From NCBI GenBank assembly GCA_006384855.1, contig VCJN01000341.1, positions 1-64,000 of the forward strand: a DNA stretch of 64,000 nt, in the 5' to 3' direction. The notes under the pieces are model-generated. The model did no database searches and had not been told where the DNA came from. It saw only the letters and a program-made list of their open reading frames with translations. Within the stretch, counting starts at the first letter, position 1. Each line of letters opens with the position of its first letter. Position numbers and translations under genes: made by a program. Source of the DNA: Tetraselmis striata. Lineage: Eukaryota; Chlorophyta; Chlorodendrophyceae; Chlorodendrales; Chlorodendraceae. Below are positions 10,830 through 24,400 of this stretch, one piece after another.

Positions 10830-13800
10830 TTACATCCAGCGGCTAGCTAGCCACAAGACGTTGCTGATAGTTTTTTCGTTGAGCATCCCCAACTCAAGCA
10901 AGTCCTTCTTCGTGGCTGCGTTAAACTAGACTCCGCCGGGTTTGCGTTGCGCTGGGGTGGTTGACATGACGTGGACGCAGTTGTTTCGTGGCTGGCTGAT
11001 TTGCCACCCAGTTTGCGCATATGTCTTCACGACTTGGCTTTTACCGTACCACTTCTTTCTGACCATGGTGCCGTCCTCGTTGAACACCTCTCGACTTCCC
11101 GACGCGTCGTGGATGGCCTTCGCGTACGATAGGGGGACGGCTTCAACAAGCTTCCAAGGAAGCGTCAGGCACTTATCCCAGCTTGTGTCAACTGGCTTCT
11201 TCCCTCCTTTTGTCTGCGCGTACAACCATAGGGGCATGAGGGGTTTGCCCTTTGCATCGGCATGGAAGGGCTCGTATACGGCCACGGTCAACGTGTCTTC
11301 GGTAGTCTCGCGCGACTTCACAAGCCCGATGACGAATCTCGACTCCCAATCACCAAGAGTTTCAGGACACTTGTCTTCCTCATGCACCTAACGATGGCCA
11401 AGACCGCGAGCTATGTTAGTCCCGAGCGAGCCGCCACGCCATTTTTGTCCCAGTTGGGACAAAATAACAAGCAAGGTAGATGAACCAAATTGTTTTGTCC
11501 CGTAAAGGACAAAAATGACAAACACTGGGACTCACATCGGAGACGTCGATGACAACGAGGTTCGAGCCCTTTGCATCGCTGGGCGATGTGTTGTCATGAA
11601 GCCTCTCCTTGGCGTCGGCGTGAACTCCCCGGAAGGCGCTGTCATCTTGAAGCACTTGAGCACGAACCTCGGCTTCAACGCGAGCGGCTTCGGCATTGTT
11701 GAGGTATGCGTTGGTAGCCATCGTGTGACGTGCCTCAGCAGGCGCGGTCTGCCCGTGCTCGCGCAAGAAGTCGTCAACTTCCTCTTTCCGTTGCGGCCAG
11801 AACCCGGAGAAAGCTGCAGAAGGAGCAGTTTGCATCTCATCCAAGTCGTCGAGCAGATCTGCCAACTCTCGCGCTCGACTGGGGAGAAGTGCCACTGGAC
11901 CGCCAGGTCCGTGATGTACGACCTGACCTTCTTGAAATCATCCAAGTACCTCTGGACCCTCACCGCGTCGGGCTTCTTTTTGTCGCAGAGAGCGTACAAA
12001 AGGGGCCGGCCCGCACGAATCTCGGGCGTCCCTGTTGGCGCGCTCTTCAAGATCTGCACGGGCTCAGAAAGCGGTGTGTTGGACCACAAGGCGGTGCGCA
12101 ACGAGCCGCCAGACGCGGCGGCGTCGTCACGGGTGAACTCGAATTTGTGCGGCTTACTGATGTCCTGAATGTGGTCTTGGAAATGGGGCCTTAACCACTC
12201 AAAGAAGTCGAGGGAGAATGCGAGCTCAGCAATCTCCGGAGTGGGCGAGAATGCCTTCGCCACCAAGTCAAGAAAGGCCTCGATTGTGTAGGCGGAGCTG
12301 CGAGATAGCGCAAGACTGATGCGACTGAAGATCTGGCCAACCCGTTCGTGAGTGTGCCCGACAGGCAAGAAGACCAAATGAATGACGTCGCAGATGCCGA
12401 TAGACACAAGCCAATTGCAGAGGGCCGCCACGTTCCTATTCTTGTTCTCCCTGACGGTGTTGTCCATCTGGATTCTGATGTACGGAATCTTTCTACCACG
12501 ATGTTGAATTTCCTGCATCGCAGATCAGATTTCATCAGTCCATGGCTACCGGACAACCACGGCGAACCTATCGGATGGCTAACGAGCTCACCTTCATGAT
12601 CGTGATCCATATTAGAGTGCACGTCGTGGACGAATCGTGGGGGATGGTGTTGGTGTAGTAGTAGATGTCGTCCGGGCGGTATCCATCGTACTTCACACAG
12701 GTGAGGTGGTACTTGAGGAGCATGTCGGGCTTCACAGTCTTGGGGATGCGAACCCAGTGAGACAGCAGGGTCTTCGCGGAGTCCATGCTATCAATTTCGA
12801 AGAAGAAGAAGTTTCCATGGCCAAGGCGCGACTGGAAGACGGCGTTGTTCAGATCCCCTCGTTCCTGGCGCACTCTCTCGAGGTGTACCTTCTGCTCCGC
12901 TATGACCTGACGCCTCACCCGCAGCTGATGTTGACGGTGCACTTGACGTTCCTCTGGCGTCATGTCCTTTATTTGTGCAAATCTCGCGAGCTTGGTCTCT
13001 GAGTGCTTTGCCCGCCGCGCATATGGGACAGTGGCTGAATCGCTTCACTTTTGGCGTGGTGACATCCGGGAAGTCTTCCTTCCAAGTCCGGCGGAAAGTG
13101 TCGAACGATGCCAGCTTCACTTCGCTCTCGGTAGCCAAATCTACAAAGGGGCAAGGGCATGATAGGTCGGTAGACAAATAAGGTCTCAAAATGCGAGACA
13201 GAAAAGTTCGGTCTAAAGTGGGTCGAAATAATTATATCGATAGTAGGTGAACAATTCTGTAATCAGCAGGGCGAAACAATCTGTCATCAGTGTGACGAAA
13301 CGGTATGTCAGTAGTGGGACAAAACCGTCTCTCAGCAGTGGACGATATCGGCTAATTATGTGGGACAAATGCTTTTGTGGTCGGCGGGACGAAACGGTTT
13401 GTCATCAGCGGGACAAAACGGTCTGTCATCAGCGGGACAAAACGGTATTTCATCAGTGGGACGAAACGGTTTGTCATCAGCGGGACAAAACGGCATATAA
13501 TTAGCGGGACATAACGGTTTGTCATCAGCGGGACAAAACGGTTTGTCATCAGCGGGACAAAACGGTCTGTAATTAGCGGGACAAAACGGTCTGTAATTAG
13601 CGGGACAAAACGGTTTGTCATCAGCGGGACGAAACGGTCTGTCATCAGTGGGACAAAATGGGCCTCACCTCGGAGAATGGCGTTGTCGTCCTCGGCCCAC
13701 GACTTGTAGTAGTAGTAGACGCAAATCTTGGTCATCCAGGGAGGTAGGTGCTTCTTGAAGGTCTCGCTGTTGCCGTCATGAAAAGGCATGATCTCGACGT

Positions 13801-14494
13801 GACCGAGGTCATCTGAGAAGAAGTGCTCGAGAAACATGCGCACATGCTCCCTCGGTCCGGTTTGTCTGCTCTCGTATTGCTTGCGCTGCCTGATGTACGT
13901 GGGTTCGTTATCCACCACCGACCGCTGGATCACGAGACGTCTGTGTTTCGAGACTTGATGCAAGGCCTCCCACGCACGCCCACACGTGTAGATGGGGCCT
14001 CGATGATCGAAAGAGCGCAAGTAGCCACCGTGATCAAACATGTAATCGAACTTGTCGGATGCCGACTCGTAGCCACCCCTGAGAACCTGAGCGAGCCGGT
14101 CAAAAAAGCGGTTTTGATTGCCAGAGTAGACGGTCAACGCACGGTCCAACACGGCATCAACGAGGGCCTCTCCGCACTGTGTGTATAGCTTGTGCACGCA
14201 CTTCCGCGAACAGTATGGCGACTGCTCGCTAGCCTCCTTGGCGAGCATGAGGCGGATACAATCGCGAGAGGTGCGCTTGCTGATCAGAGCCGAGGCCTTG
14301 CCATTATCGCTTTCGGCGACCTCATCGGAGCCCTTGCCCCACGTGTGCTTCCTTTTCTCAGGCTCCTTACGATCACTCGCACGCGCGTCGCAATCACACG
14401 AGTACCCGCTGCGGCACGAACACGGCGGTAATGTAACTGTAGTGTCCGACGCGCCGGATCCCGGAGAAGAGGCCATGCTTTCGACCGCCACCAT
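10830..14494 (-). CDS. DUF7869-like protein, candidate transposase
   Basis: Minus-strand gene, about four exons: 14494-13669, 13140-12592, 12512-11536 and about 11391-10830. The first exon encodes a Cys-rich start (CSCRSGYSCDC) and a region ending YYYYKSWAEDDNAILR. The second has TFRRTWKEDFPDVTTPKVKR, a CPIC motif and a Gln/Arg-rich coiled stretch, then FFFFEIDSMDSAKTLLSHW. The third has QMDNTVRENKNR and LVFLPVGHTHERVGQIFSR. This order and these motifs are those I know from the DUF7869 family, multi-copy proteins of algae, oomycetes and animals that look like RNase-H-fold transposases; that role is inference. Two frame changes (near 13010 and 11870) and an in-frame TAG at 10926-10928, after which coding-like sequence continues 32 codons to TAA, suggest decay. 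Intron 1 (13141-13668) holds the 24-bp repeat; intron 3 holds two palindromes. Confidence 0.7.
11443..11464. repeat. Perfect palindrome in intron 3 of the DUF7869-like gene
   Basis: Arms TTTTGTCCCA and TGGGACAAAA flank a 2-base centre. The core GGGACAAAA is the same as in the 24-bp intronic repeat. Confidence 0.8.
11493..11514. repeat. Second palindrome in intron 3 of the DUF7869-like gene
   Basis: Arms TTTTGTCC and GGACAAAA around a 6-base loop (CGTAAA), 28 bases after the first palindrome, within the same short intron (about 11392-11535). Confidence 0.8.
13247..13660. repeat. 24-bp hairpin repeat array in intron 1 of the DUF7869-like gene
   Basis: About 17 units, diverged towards the left end. 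The main unit contains GACAAA-ACGG-TTTGTC, a perfect 6-bp stem with a 4-base loop, followed by ATCAGCGG. It is the same repeat as in the introns of the neighbouring methyltransferase gene, in the same genomic orientation, so antisense relative to this gene. Confidence 0.9.
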
Positions 14495-15044
14495 GCTGCA
14501 GTGTGGGGCGAGTGGGGGGGGGGGGGGGGGGTGAAGGACTGTGATCTGTGGTGAGGAAGAGTGACGGCCGATGACCGTTCTCGGACGGGCCGTTGACCGG
14601 GGTGCATAATATCCAGCTACGGGTCAATATAATTGAAACTGATGACTCAAGTACCATATTATTTCGTGTTTCTTTCGTATGTCGGTAATAGTTCTATACT
14701 AGTAAGTACACCCGAATCCAATCCAAGGAATATATCATCCCATGAAGGAATAATATTGCCACGCCACTGTACTCTCGTACCGTTATGACTCTCGAGTAGG
14801 GAATGTTTTTTCTTCCATTAATAGTAATATATAGTCGCAGTAGTTAGCCCTGTATATTCGTCGCGGTGCAAAATACATGAACATGATGACGACGACGAGG
14901 TACACTATAGTGTGCGCACGCGCGCCGTTGGTCCAGCAGGGGTCAGAGCGGCGGCAGACAGAAACCACGTCATTTCCACCTCTCCCTCACCGCTTCCCAC
15001 CAAGAAACCCGCTCATCTACCGCGTCAACCTACCTACCGCCAGA
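14495..15044. promoter_or_regulatory. Divergent intergenic region between the two element genes
   Basis: About 550 bp separate the start of the minus-strand DUF7869-like gene from the first methionine of the plus-strand gene. It holds a G run at 14514-14531 and AT-rich stretches (14640-14870) that could house both promoters; no clear TATA box with proper spacing is evident. An upstream in-frame ATG at 14877 could extend the plus-strand protein by 56 residues. Confidence 0.45.
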
Positions 15045-15484
15045 ATGGCGCCGAAGAAGAACGAGCCTGCCAAGGACAAGGAAGACAATGACGACGCCAC
15101 CCCAGGTGAGTTGCGCGCGCGTACAGTAGCTGCCTGCCTGCTCGACGCGTGATACGGCCAGATCTAGCGAGTTCGGTTAGGGTTCCCTGTAGAAGCGGTG
15201 TAATTTAGGACCGCTCGAGGTGTAGGCAGACGAGTGGGAATAGAAACCATAACGAGACGAGCGCGCGGCATCAGGGTCCTGCAGGGTAATATTACGTCCC
15301 GTCGAGGCAGCTGCGGCAAGTTCAATAAGGATGCTAATTGGTGGTGGGAGGGGGTGGGGGTGGAGAGCGGCCAGGTGGAACCTGTGCATGTACTCCGCCG
15401 TAAGGAGTGGTTAGATATTAGTGTGAAGCGCAGTACTTAAAGACATAACATTATTAAACCGCAGTACATAATGTATTGGAAATA

Positions 15485-18400
15485 TTTTTGTAATCAGTGG
15501 GACGAAACGGTTTGTCATCAGTGGGACAAAACGGTTTGTCATCAGTGGGACGAAACGTTGTGTCATCAGTGGGACGAAACGGTTTGTCATCAGTGGGACG
15601 AAACGGTTTGTCATCAGTGGGACGAAACGGTGTGTCATCAGTGGGACGAAACGAGCTGTCATGAGTGGGACGAAACGGGTTGTCATCAATGGGACGAAAC
15701 GGTTTGTCATCAGTGGGACGAAACGGTTTGTCATCAGTGGGACGAAACGGTCTGTCATCAATGGGACGAAACGGTTTGTCATCAGTGGGATGAAACGGTC
15801 TGTCATCAATGGGACGAAACGGTCTTTCATGAGTGGGACGAAACGGTTTATCATCAGTGGGACGAAACGGTTTGTCCTCAGTGGGACGAAACGGTTTGTC
15901 ATCAGTGGGACGAAACGGTTTGTCATCAGTGGGACGAAACGGTCTGTCATCAGTGGGACGAAACGGTCTGACAGAATATGATATTTATAGGTCGAAGGTC
16001 CAAGCGGACATCAAAACCTACCGAGAAAGCAAACGAATTCGATACGCTCGGAGCGCTAGTCGGGAGAAAACACAAGGCGTCATCTTTTGTGCCCGAGCAG
16101 CCGGCGGCGAAGAAGAGCGAGCCTGCCAAGGACAAGGAAGACAATGACGACGCCACCCCAGGTGAGTTGCGCGCGCGTACAGTAGCTGCCTGCCTGCTCG
16201 ACGCGTGATACGGCCAGATCTAGCGAGTTCGGTTAGGGTTCCCTGTAGAAGCGGTGTAATCTAGGACCGCTCGAGGTGTAGGCAGACGAGTCGGAATAGA
16301 AACCATAACGAGACGAGCGCGCGGCATCAGGGTCCTGCAGGGTAATATTACGTCCCGTCGAGGCAGCTGCGGCAAGTTCAATAAGGATGCTAATTGGTGG
16401 TGGGAGGGGGTGGGGGTGGAGAGCGGCCAGGTGGAACCTGTGCATGTACTCCGCCGTAAGGAGTGGTTAGATATTAGTGTGAAGCGCAGTACTTAAAGAC
16501 ATAACATTATTAAACCGCAGTACATAATGTATTGGAAATATTTTTGTAATCAGTGGGACGAAACGGTTTGTCATCAGTGGGACAAAACGGTTTGTCATCA
16601 GTGGGACGAAACGTTGTGTCATCAGTGGGACGAAACGGTTTGTCATCAGTGGGACGAAACGGTTTGTCATCAGTGGGACGAAACGGTGTGTCATCAGTGG
16701 GACGAAACGAGCTGTCATGAGTGGGACGAAACGGGTTGTCATCAATGGGACGAAACGGTTTGTCATCAGTGGGACGAAACGGTTTGTCATCAGTGGGACG
16801 AAACGGTCTGTCATCAATGGGACGAAACGGTTTGTCATCAGTGGGATGAAACGGTCTGTCATCAATGGGACGAAAACGGTCTTTCATGAGTGGGACGAAA
16901 CGGTTTATCATCAGTGGGACGAAACGGTTTGTCCTCAGTGGGACGAAACGGTTTGTCATCAGTGGGACGAAACGGTTTGTCATCAGTGGGACGAAACGGT
17001 CTGTCATCAGTGGGACGAAACGGTCTGACAGAATATGATATTTATAGGTCGAAGGTCCAAGCGGACATCAAAACCTACCGAGAAAGCAAACGAATTCGAT
17101 ACGCTCGGAGCGCTAGTCGGGAGAAAACACAAGGCGTCATCTTTTGTGCCCGAGCAGCCGGCGGCGAAGAAGAGCGAGCCTGCCAAGGACAAGGAAGACA
17201 ATGACGACGCCACCCCAGGTGAGTTGCGCGCGCGTACAGTAGCTGCCTGCCTGCTCGACGCGTGATACGGCCAGATCTAGCGAGTTCGGTTAGGGGTTCC
17301 CTGTAGAAGCGGTGTAATCTAGGACCGCTCGAGGTGTAGGCAGACGAGTCGGAATAGAAACCATAACGAGACGAGCGCGCGGCATCAGGGTCCTGCAGGG
17401 TAATATTACGTCCCGTCGAGGCAGCTGCGGCAAGTTCAATAAGGATGCTAATTGGTGGTGGGAGGGGGTGGGGGTGGAGAGCGGCCAGGTGGAACCTGTG
17501 CCTGTACTCCGCCGTAAGGAGTGGTTAGATATTAGTGTGAAGCGCAGTACTTAAAGACATAACATTATTAAACCGCAGTACATAATGTATTGGAAATATT
17601 TTTGTAATCAGTGGGACGAAACGGTTTGTCATCAGTGGGACAAAACGGTTTGTCATCAGTGGGACGAAACGTTGTGTCATCAGTGGGACGAAACGGTTTG
17701 TCATCAGTGGGACGAAACGGTTTGTCATCAATGGGACGAAACGGTTTGTCATCAGTGGGACGAAACGAGCTGTCATGAGTGGGACGAAACGGGTTGTCAT
17801 CAATGGGACGAAACGGTTTGTCATCAGTGGGACGAAACGGTTTGTCATCAGTGGGACGAAACGGTCTGTCATGAGTGGGACGAAACGGTTTGTCATCAGT
17901 GGGACGAAACGGTCTGTCATCAATGGGACGAAACGGGTTGTCATCAATGGGACGAAACGGTTTGTCATCAGTGGGACGAAACGGTCTGTCATGAGTGGGA
18001 CGAAACGGTTTGTCATCAGTGGGACGAAACGGTCTGTCATCAATGGGACGAAACGGTATGTCATGAGTGGGACGAAACGGTTTATCATCAGTGGGACGAA
18101 ACGGTCTGTCATCAATGGGACGAAACGGTCTGTCATGAGTGGGACGAAACGGTTTATCATCAGTGGGACGAAACGGTTTGTCCTCAGTGGGACGAAACGG
18201 TTTGTCATCAGTGGGACGAAACGGTTTGTCATCAGTGGGACGAAACGGTTTGTCATCAGTGGGACGAAACGGTCTGTCATCAGTGGGACGAAACGGTCTG
18301 ACAGAATATGATATTTATAGGTCGAAGGTCCAAGCGGACATCAAAACCTACCGAGAAAGCAAACGAATTCGATACGCTCGGAGCGCTAGTCGGGAGAAAA

Positions 18401-21400
18401 CACAAGGCGTCATCTTCTGTGCCCAAGCAGCCGGCGGCGAAGAAGAGCGAGCCTGCCAAGGACAAGGAAGACAATGACGACGCCACCCCAGGTGAGTTGC
18501 GCGCGCGTACAGTAGCTGCCTGCCTGCTCGACGCGTGATACGGCCAGATCTAGCGAGTTCGGTTAGGGTTCCCTGTAGAAGCGGTGTAATCTAGGACCGC
18601 TCGAGGTGTAGGCAGACGAGTGGGAATAGAAACCATAACGAGACGAGCGCGCGGCATCAGGGTCCTGCAGGGTAATATTACGTCCCGTCGAGGCAGCTGC
18701 GGCAAGTTCAATAAGGATGCTAATTGGTGGTGGGAGGGGGTGGGGGTGGAGAGCGGCCAGGTGGAACCTGTGCCTGTACTCCGCCGTAAGGAGTGGTTAG
18801 ATATTAGTGTGAAGCGCAGTACTTAAAGACATAACATTATTAAACCGCAGTACATAATGTATTGGAAATATTTTTGTAATCAGTGGGACGAAACGGTTTG
18901 TCATCAGTGGGACAAAACGGTTTGTCATCAGTGGGACGAAACGTTGTGTCATCAGTGGGACGAAACGGTTTGTCATCAGTGGGACGAAACGGTTTGTCAT
19001 CAATGGGACGAAACGGTTTGTCATCAGTGGGACGAAACGAGCTGTCATGAGTGGGACGAAACGGGTTGTCATCAATGGGACGAAACGGTTTGTCATCAGT
19101 GGGACGAAACGGTTTGTCATCAGTGGGACGAAACGGTCTGTCATGAGTGGGACGAAACGGTTTGTCATCAGTGGGACGAAACGGTCTGTCATCAATGGGA
19201 CGAAACGGGTTGTCATCAATGGGACGAAACGGTTTGTCATCAGTGGGACGAAACGGTCTGTCATGAGTGGGACGAAACGGTTTGTCATCAGTGGGACGAA
19301 ACGGTCTGTCATCAATGGGACGAAACGGTATGTCATGAGTGGGACGAAACGGTTTATCATCAGTGGGACGAAACGGTCTGTCATCAATGGGACGAAACGG
19401 TCTGTCATGAGTGGGACGAAACGGTTTATCATCAGTGGGACGAAACGGTTTGTCCTCAGTGGGACGAAACGGTTTGTCATCAGTGGGACGAAACGGTTTG
19501 TCATCAGTGGGACGAAACGGTTTGTCATCAGTGGGACGAAACGGTCTGTCATCAGTGGGACGAAACGGTCTGACAGAATATGATATTTATAGGTCGAAGG
19601 TCCAAGCGGACATCAAAACCTACCGAGAAAGCAAACGAATTCGATACGCTCGGAGCGCTAGTCGGGAGAAAACACAAGGCGTCATCTTCTGTGCCCAAGC
19701 AGCCGGCGGCGAAGAAGAGCGAGCCTGCCAAGGACAAGGAAGACAATGACGACGCCACCCCAGGTGAGTTGCGCGCGCGTACAGTAGCTGCCTGCCTGCT
19801 CGACGCGTGATACGGCCAGATCTAGCGAGTTCGGTTAGGGTTCCCTGTAGAAGCGGTGTAATCTAGGACCGCTCGAGGTGTAGGCAGACGAGTGGGAATA
19901 GAAACCATAACGAGACGAGCGCGCGGCATCAGGGTCCTGCAGGGTAATATTACGTCCCGTCGAGGCAGCTGCGGCAAGTTCAATAAGGATGCTAATTGGT
20001 GGTGGGAGGGGGTGGGGGTGGAGAGCGGCCAGGTGGAACCTGTGCCTGTACTCCGCCGTAAGGAGTGGTTAGATATTAGTGTGAAGCGCAGTACTTAAAG
20101 ACATAACATTATTAAACCGCAGTACATAATGTATTGGAAATATTTTGTAATCAGTGGGACGAAACGGTTTGTCATCAGTGGGACAAAACGGTTTGTCATC
20201 AGTGGGACGAAACGTTGTGTCATCAGTGGGACGAAACGGTTTGTCATCAGTGGGACGAAACGGTTTGTCATCAATGGGACGAAACGGTTTGTCATCAGTG
20301 GGACGAAACGAGCTGTCATGAGTGGAAAGAAACGGGTTGTCATCAATGGGACGAAACGGTTTGTCATCAGTGGGACGAAACGGTTTGTCATCAGTGGGAC
20401 GAAACGGTCTGTCATGAGTGGGACGAAACGGTTTGTCATCAGTGGGACGAAACGGTCTGTCATCAATGGGACGAAACGGGTTGTCATCAATGGGACGAAA
20501 CGGTTTGTCATCAGTGGGACGAAACGGTCTGTCATGAGTGGGACGAAACGGTTTGTCATCAGTGGGACGAAACGGTCTGTCATCAATGGGACGAAACGGT
20601 CTGTCATGAGTGGGACGAAACGGTTTATCATCAGTGGGACGAAACGGTCTGTCATCAATGGGACGAAACGGTCTGTCATGAGTGGGACGAAACGGTTTAT
20701 CATCAGTGGGACGAAACGGTTTGTCCTCAGTGGGACGAAACGGTTTGTCATCAGTGGGACGAAACGGTTTGTCATTAGTGGGACGAAACGGTTTGTCATC
20801 AGTGGGACGAAACGGTCTGTCATCAGTGGGACGAAACGGTCTGACAGAATATGATATTTATAGGTCGAAGGTCCAAGCGGACATCAAAACCTACCGAGAA
20901 AGCAAACGAATTCGATACGCTCGGAGCGCTAGTCGGGAGAAAACACAAGGCGTCATCTTCTGTGCCCAAGCAGCCGGCGGCGAAGAAGAGCGAGCCTGCC
21001 AAGGACAAGGAAGACAATGACGACGCCACCCCAGGTGAGTTGCGCGCGCGTACAGTAGCTGCCTGCCTGCTCGACGCGTGATACGGCCAGATCTAGCGAG
21101 TTCGGTTAGGGTTCCCTGTAGAAGCGGTGTAATCTAGGACCGCTCGAGGTGTAGGCAGACGAGTGGGAATAGAAACCATAACGAGACGAGCGCGCGGCAT
21201 CAGGGTCCTGCAGGGTAATATTACGTCCCGTCGAGGCAGCTGCGGCAAGTTCAATAAGGATGCTAATTGGTGGTGGGAGGGGTGGGGGTGGAGAGCGGCC
21301 AGGTGGAACCTGTGCATGTACTCCGCCGTAAGGAGTGGTTAGATATTAGTGTGAAGCGCAGTACTTAAAGACATAACATTATTAAACCGCAGTACATAAT

Positions 21401-24400
21401 GTATTGGAAATATTTTTGTTATCAGTGGGACGAAACGGTTGTCATCAGTGGGACAAAACGGTTTGTCATCAGTGGGACGAAACGTTGTGTCATCAGTGGG
21501 ACGAAACGGTTTGTCATCAGTGGGACGAAACGGTTTGTCATCAGTGGGACGAAACGGTGTGTCATCAGTGGGACGAAACGAGCTGTCATGAGTGGGACGA
21601 AACGGGTTGTCATCAATGGGACGAAACGGTTTGTCATCAGTGGGACGAAACGGTCTGTCATGAGTGGGACGAAACGGTTTGTCATCAGTGGGACGAAACG
21701 GTTTGTCATCAATGGGACGAAACGGTCTGTCATGAGTGGGACAAAACGGTTTATCATCAGTGGGACGAAACGGTTTGTCCTCAGTGGGACGAAACGGTTT
21801 GTCATCAGTGGGACGAAACGGTTTGTCATCAGTGGGACGAAACGGTTTGTCATCAGTGGGACGAAACGGTCTGTCATCAGTGGGACGAAACGGTCTGACA
21901 GAATATGATATTTATAGGTCGAAGGTCCAAGCGGACATCAAAACCTACCGAGAAAGCAAACGAATTCGATACGCTCGGAGCGCTAGTCGGGAGAAAACAC
22001 AAGGCGTCATCTTCTGTGCCCAAGCAGCCGGCGGCGAAGAAGAGCGAGCCTGCCAAGGACAAGGAAGACAATGACGACGCCACCCCAGGTGAGTTGCGCG
22101 CGCGTACAGTAGCTGCCTGCCTGCTCGACGCGTGATACGGCCAGATCTAGCGAGTTCGGTTAGGGTTCCCTGTAGAAGCGGTGTAATCTAGGACCGCTCG
22201 AGGTGTAGGCAGACGAGTCGGAATAGAAACCATAACGAGACGAGCGCGCGGCATCAGGGTCCTGCAGGGTAATATTACGTCCCGTCGAGGCAGCTGCGGC
22301 AAGTTCAATAAGGATGCTAATTGGTGGTGGGAGGGGGTGGGGGTGGAGAGCGGCCAGGTGGAACCTGTGCCTGTACTCCGCCGTAAGGAGTGGTTAGATA
22401 TTAGTGTGAAGCGCAGTACTTAAAGACATAACATTATTAAACCGCAGTACATAATGTATTGGAAATATTTTTGTAATCAGTGGGACGAAACGGTTTGTCA
22501 TCAGTGGGACAAAACGGTTTGTCATCAGTGGGACGAAACGTTGTGTCATCAGTGGGACGAAACGGTTTGTCATCAGTGGGACGAAACGGTTTGTCATCAG
22601 TGGGACGAAACGGTGTGTCATCAGTGGGACGAAACGAGCTGTCATGAGTGGGACGAAACGGGTTGTCATCAATGGGACGAAACGGTTTGTCATCAGTGGG
22701 ACGAAACGGTTTGTCATCAGTGGGACGAAACGGTCTGTCATGAGTGGGACGAAACGGTTTGTCATCAGTGGGACGAAACGGTCTGTCATCAATGGGACGA
22801 AACGGTCTGTCATGAGTGGGACGAAACGGTTTATCATCAGTGGGACGAAACGGTTTGTCCTCAGTGGGACGAAACGGTTTGTCATCAGTGGGACGAAACG
22901 GTTTGTCATCAGTGGGACGAAACGGTCTGTCATCAGTGGGACGAAACGGTATGTCATCAGTGGGACGAAACGGTCTGACAGAATATGATATTTATAGGTC
23001 GAAGGTCCAAGCGGACATCAAAACCTACCGAGAAAGCAAACGAATTCGATACGCTCGGAGCGCTAGTCGGGAGAAAACACAAGGCGTCATCTTCTGTGCC
23101 CGAGCAGCCGGCGGCGAAGAAGAGCGAGCCTGCCAAGGACAAGGAAGACAATGACGACGCCACCCCAGGTGAGTTGCGCGCGCGTACAGTAGCTGCCTGC
23201 CTGCTCGACGCGTGATACGGCCAGATCTAGCGAGTTCGGTTAGGGTTCCCTGTAGAAGCGGTGTAATCTAGGACCGCTCGAGGTGTAGGCAGACGAGTGG
23301 GAATAGAAACCATAACGAGACGAGCGCGCGGCATCAGGGTCCTGCAGGGTAATATTACGTCCCGTCGAGGCAGCTGCGGCAAGTTCAATAAGGATGCTAA
23401 TTGGTGGTGGGAGGGGGTGGGGGTGGAGAGCGGCCAGGTGGAACCTGTGCCTGTACTCCGCCGTAAGGAGTGGTTAGATATTAGTGTGAAGCGCAGTACT
23501 TAAAGACATAACATTATTAAACCGCAGTACATAATGTATTGGAAATATTTTTGTAATCAGTGGGACGAAACGGTTTGTCATCAGTGGGACAAAACGGTTT
23601 GTCATCAGTGGGACGAAACGTTGTGTCATCAGTGGGACGAAACGGTTTGTCATCAGTGGGAGGAAACGGTTTGTCATCAATGGGACGAAACGGTTTGTCA
23701 TCAGTGGGACGAAACGAGCTGTCATGAGTGGGACGAAACGGGTTGTCATCAATGGGACGAAACGGTTTGTCATCAGTGGGACGAAACGGTTTGTCATCAG
23801 TGGGACGAAACGGTCTGTCATGAGTGGGACGAAACGGTTTGTCATCAGTGGGACGAAACGGTCTGTCATCAATGGGACGAAACGGGTTGTCATCAATGGG
23901 ACGAAACGGTTTGTCATCAGTGGGACGAAACGGTCTGTCATGAGTGGGACGAAACGGTTTGTCATCAGTGGGACGAAACGGTCTGTCATCAATGGGACGA
24001 AACGGTCTGTCATGAGTGGGACGAAACGGTTTATCATCAGTGGGACGAAACGGTCTGTCATCAATGGGACGAAACGGTCTGTCATGAGTGGGACGAAACG
24101 GTTTATCATCAGTGGGACGAAACGGTTTGTCCTCAGTGGGACGAAACGGTTTGTCATCAGTGGGACGAAACGGTTTGTCATCAGTGGGACGAAACGGTTT
24201 GTCATCAGTGGGACGAAACGGTCTGTCATCAGTGGGACGAAACGGTCTGACAGAATATGATATTTATAGGTCGAAGGTCCAAGCGGACATCAAAACCTAC
24301 CGAGAAAGCAAACGAATTCGATACGCTCGGAGCGCTAGTCGGGAGAAAACACAAGGCGTCATCTTCTGTGCCCAAGCAGCCGGCGGCGAAGAAGAGCGAG

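Noticed and set aside
15175-15190. Telomere-like GGTTAGGGTT in each module intron
   Set aside because: A single unit per intron, duplicated with the module; no tandem telomeric array.
15411-15981. Open frames encoding repeats such as FVPLMTNR or CHQWDET
   Set aside because: They are translations of the 24-bp intronic repeat; flanking splice sites place them in introns.
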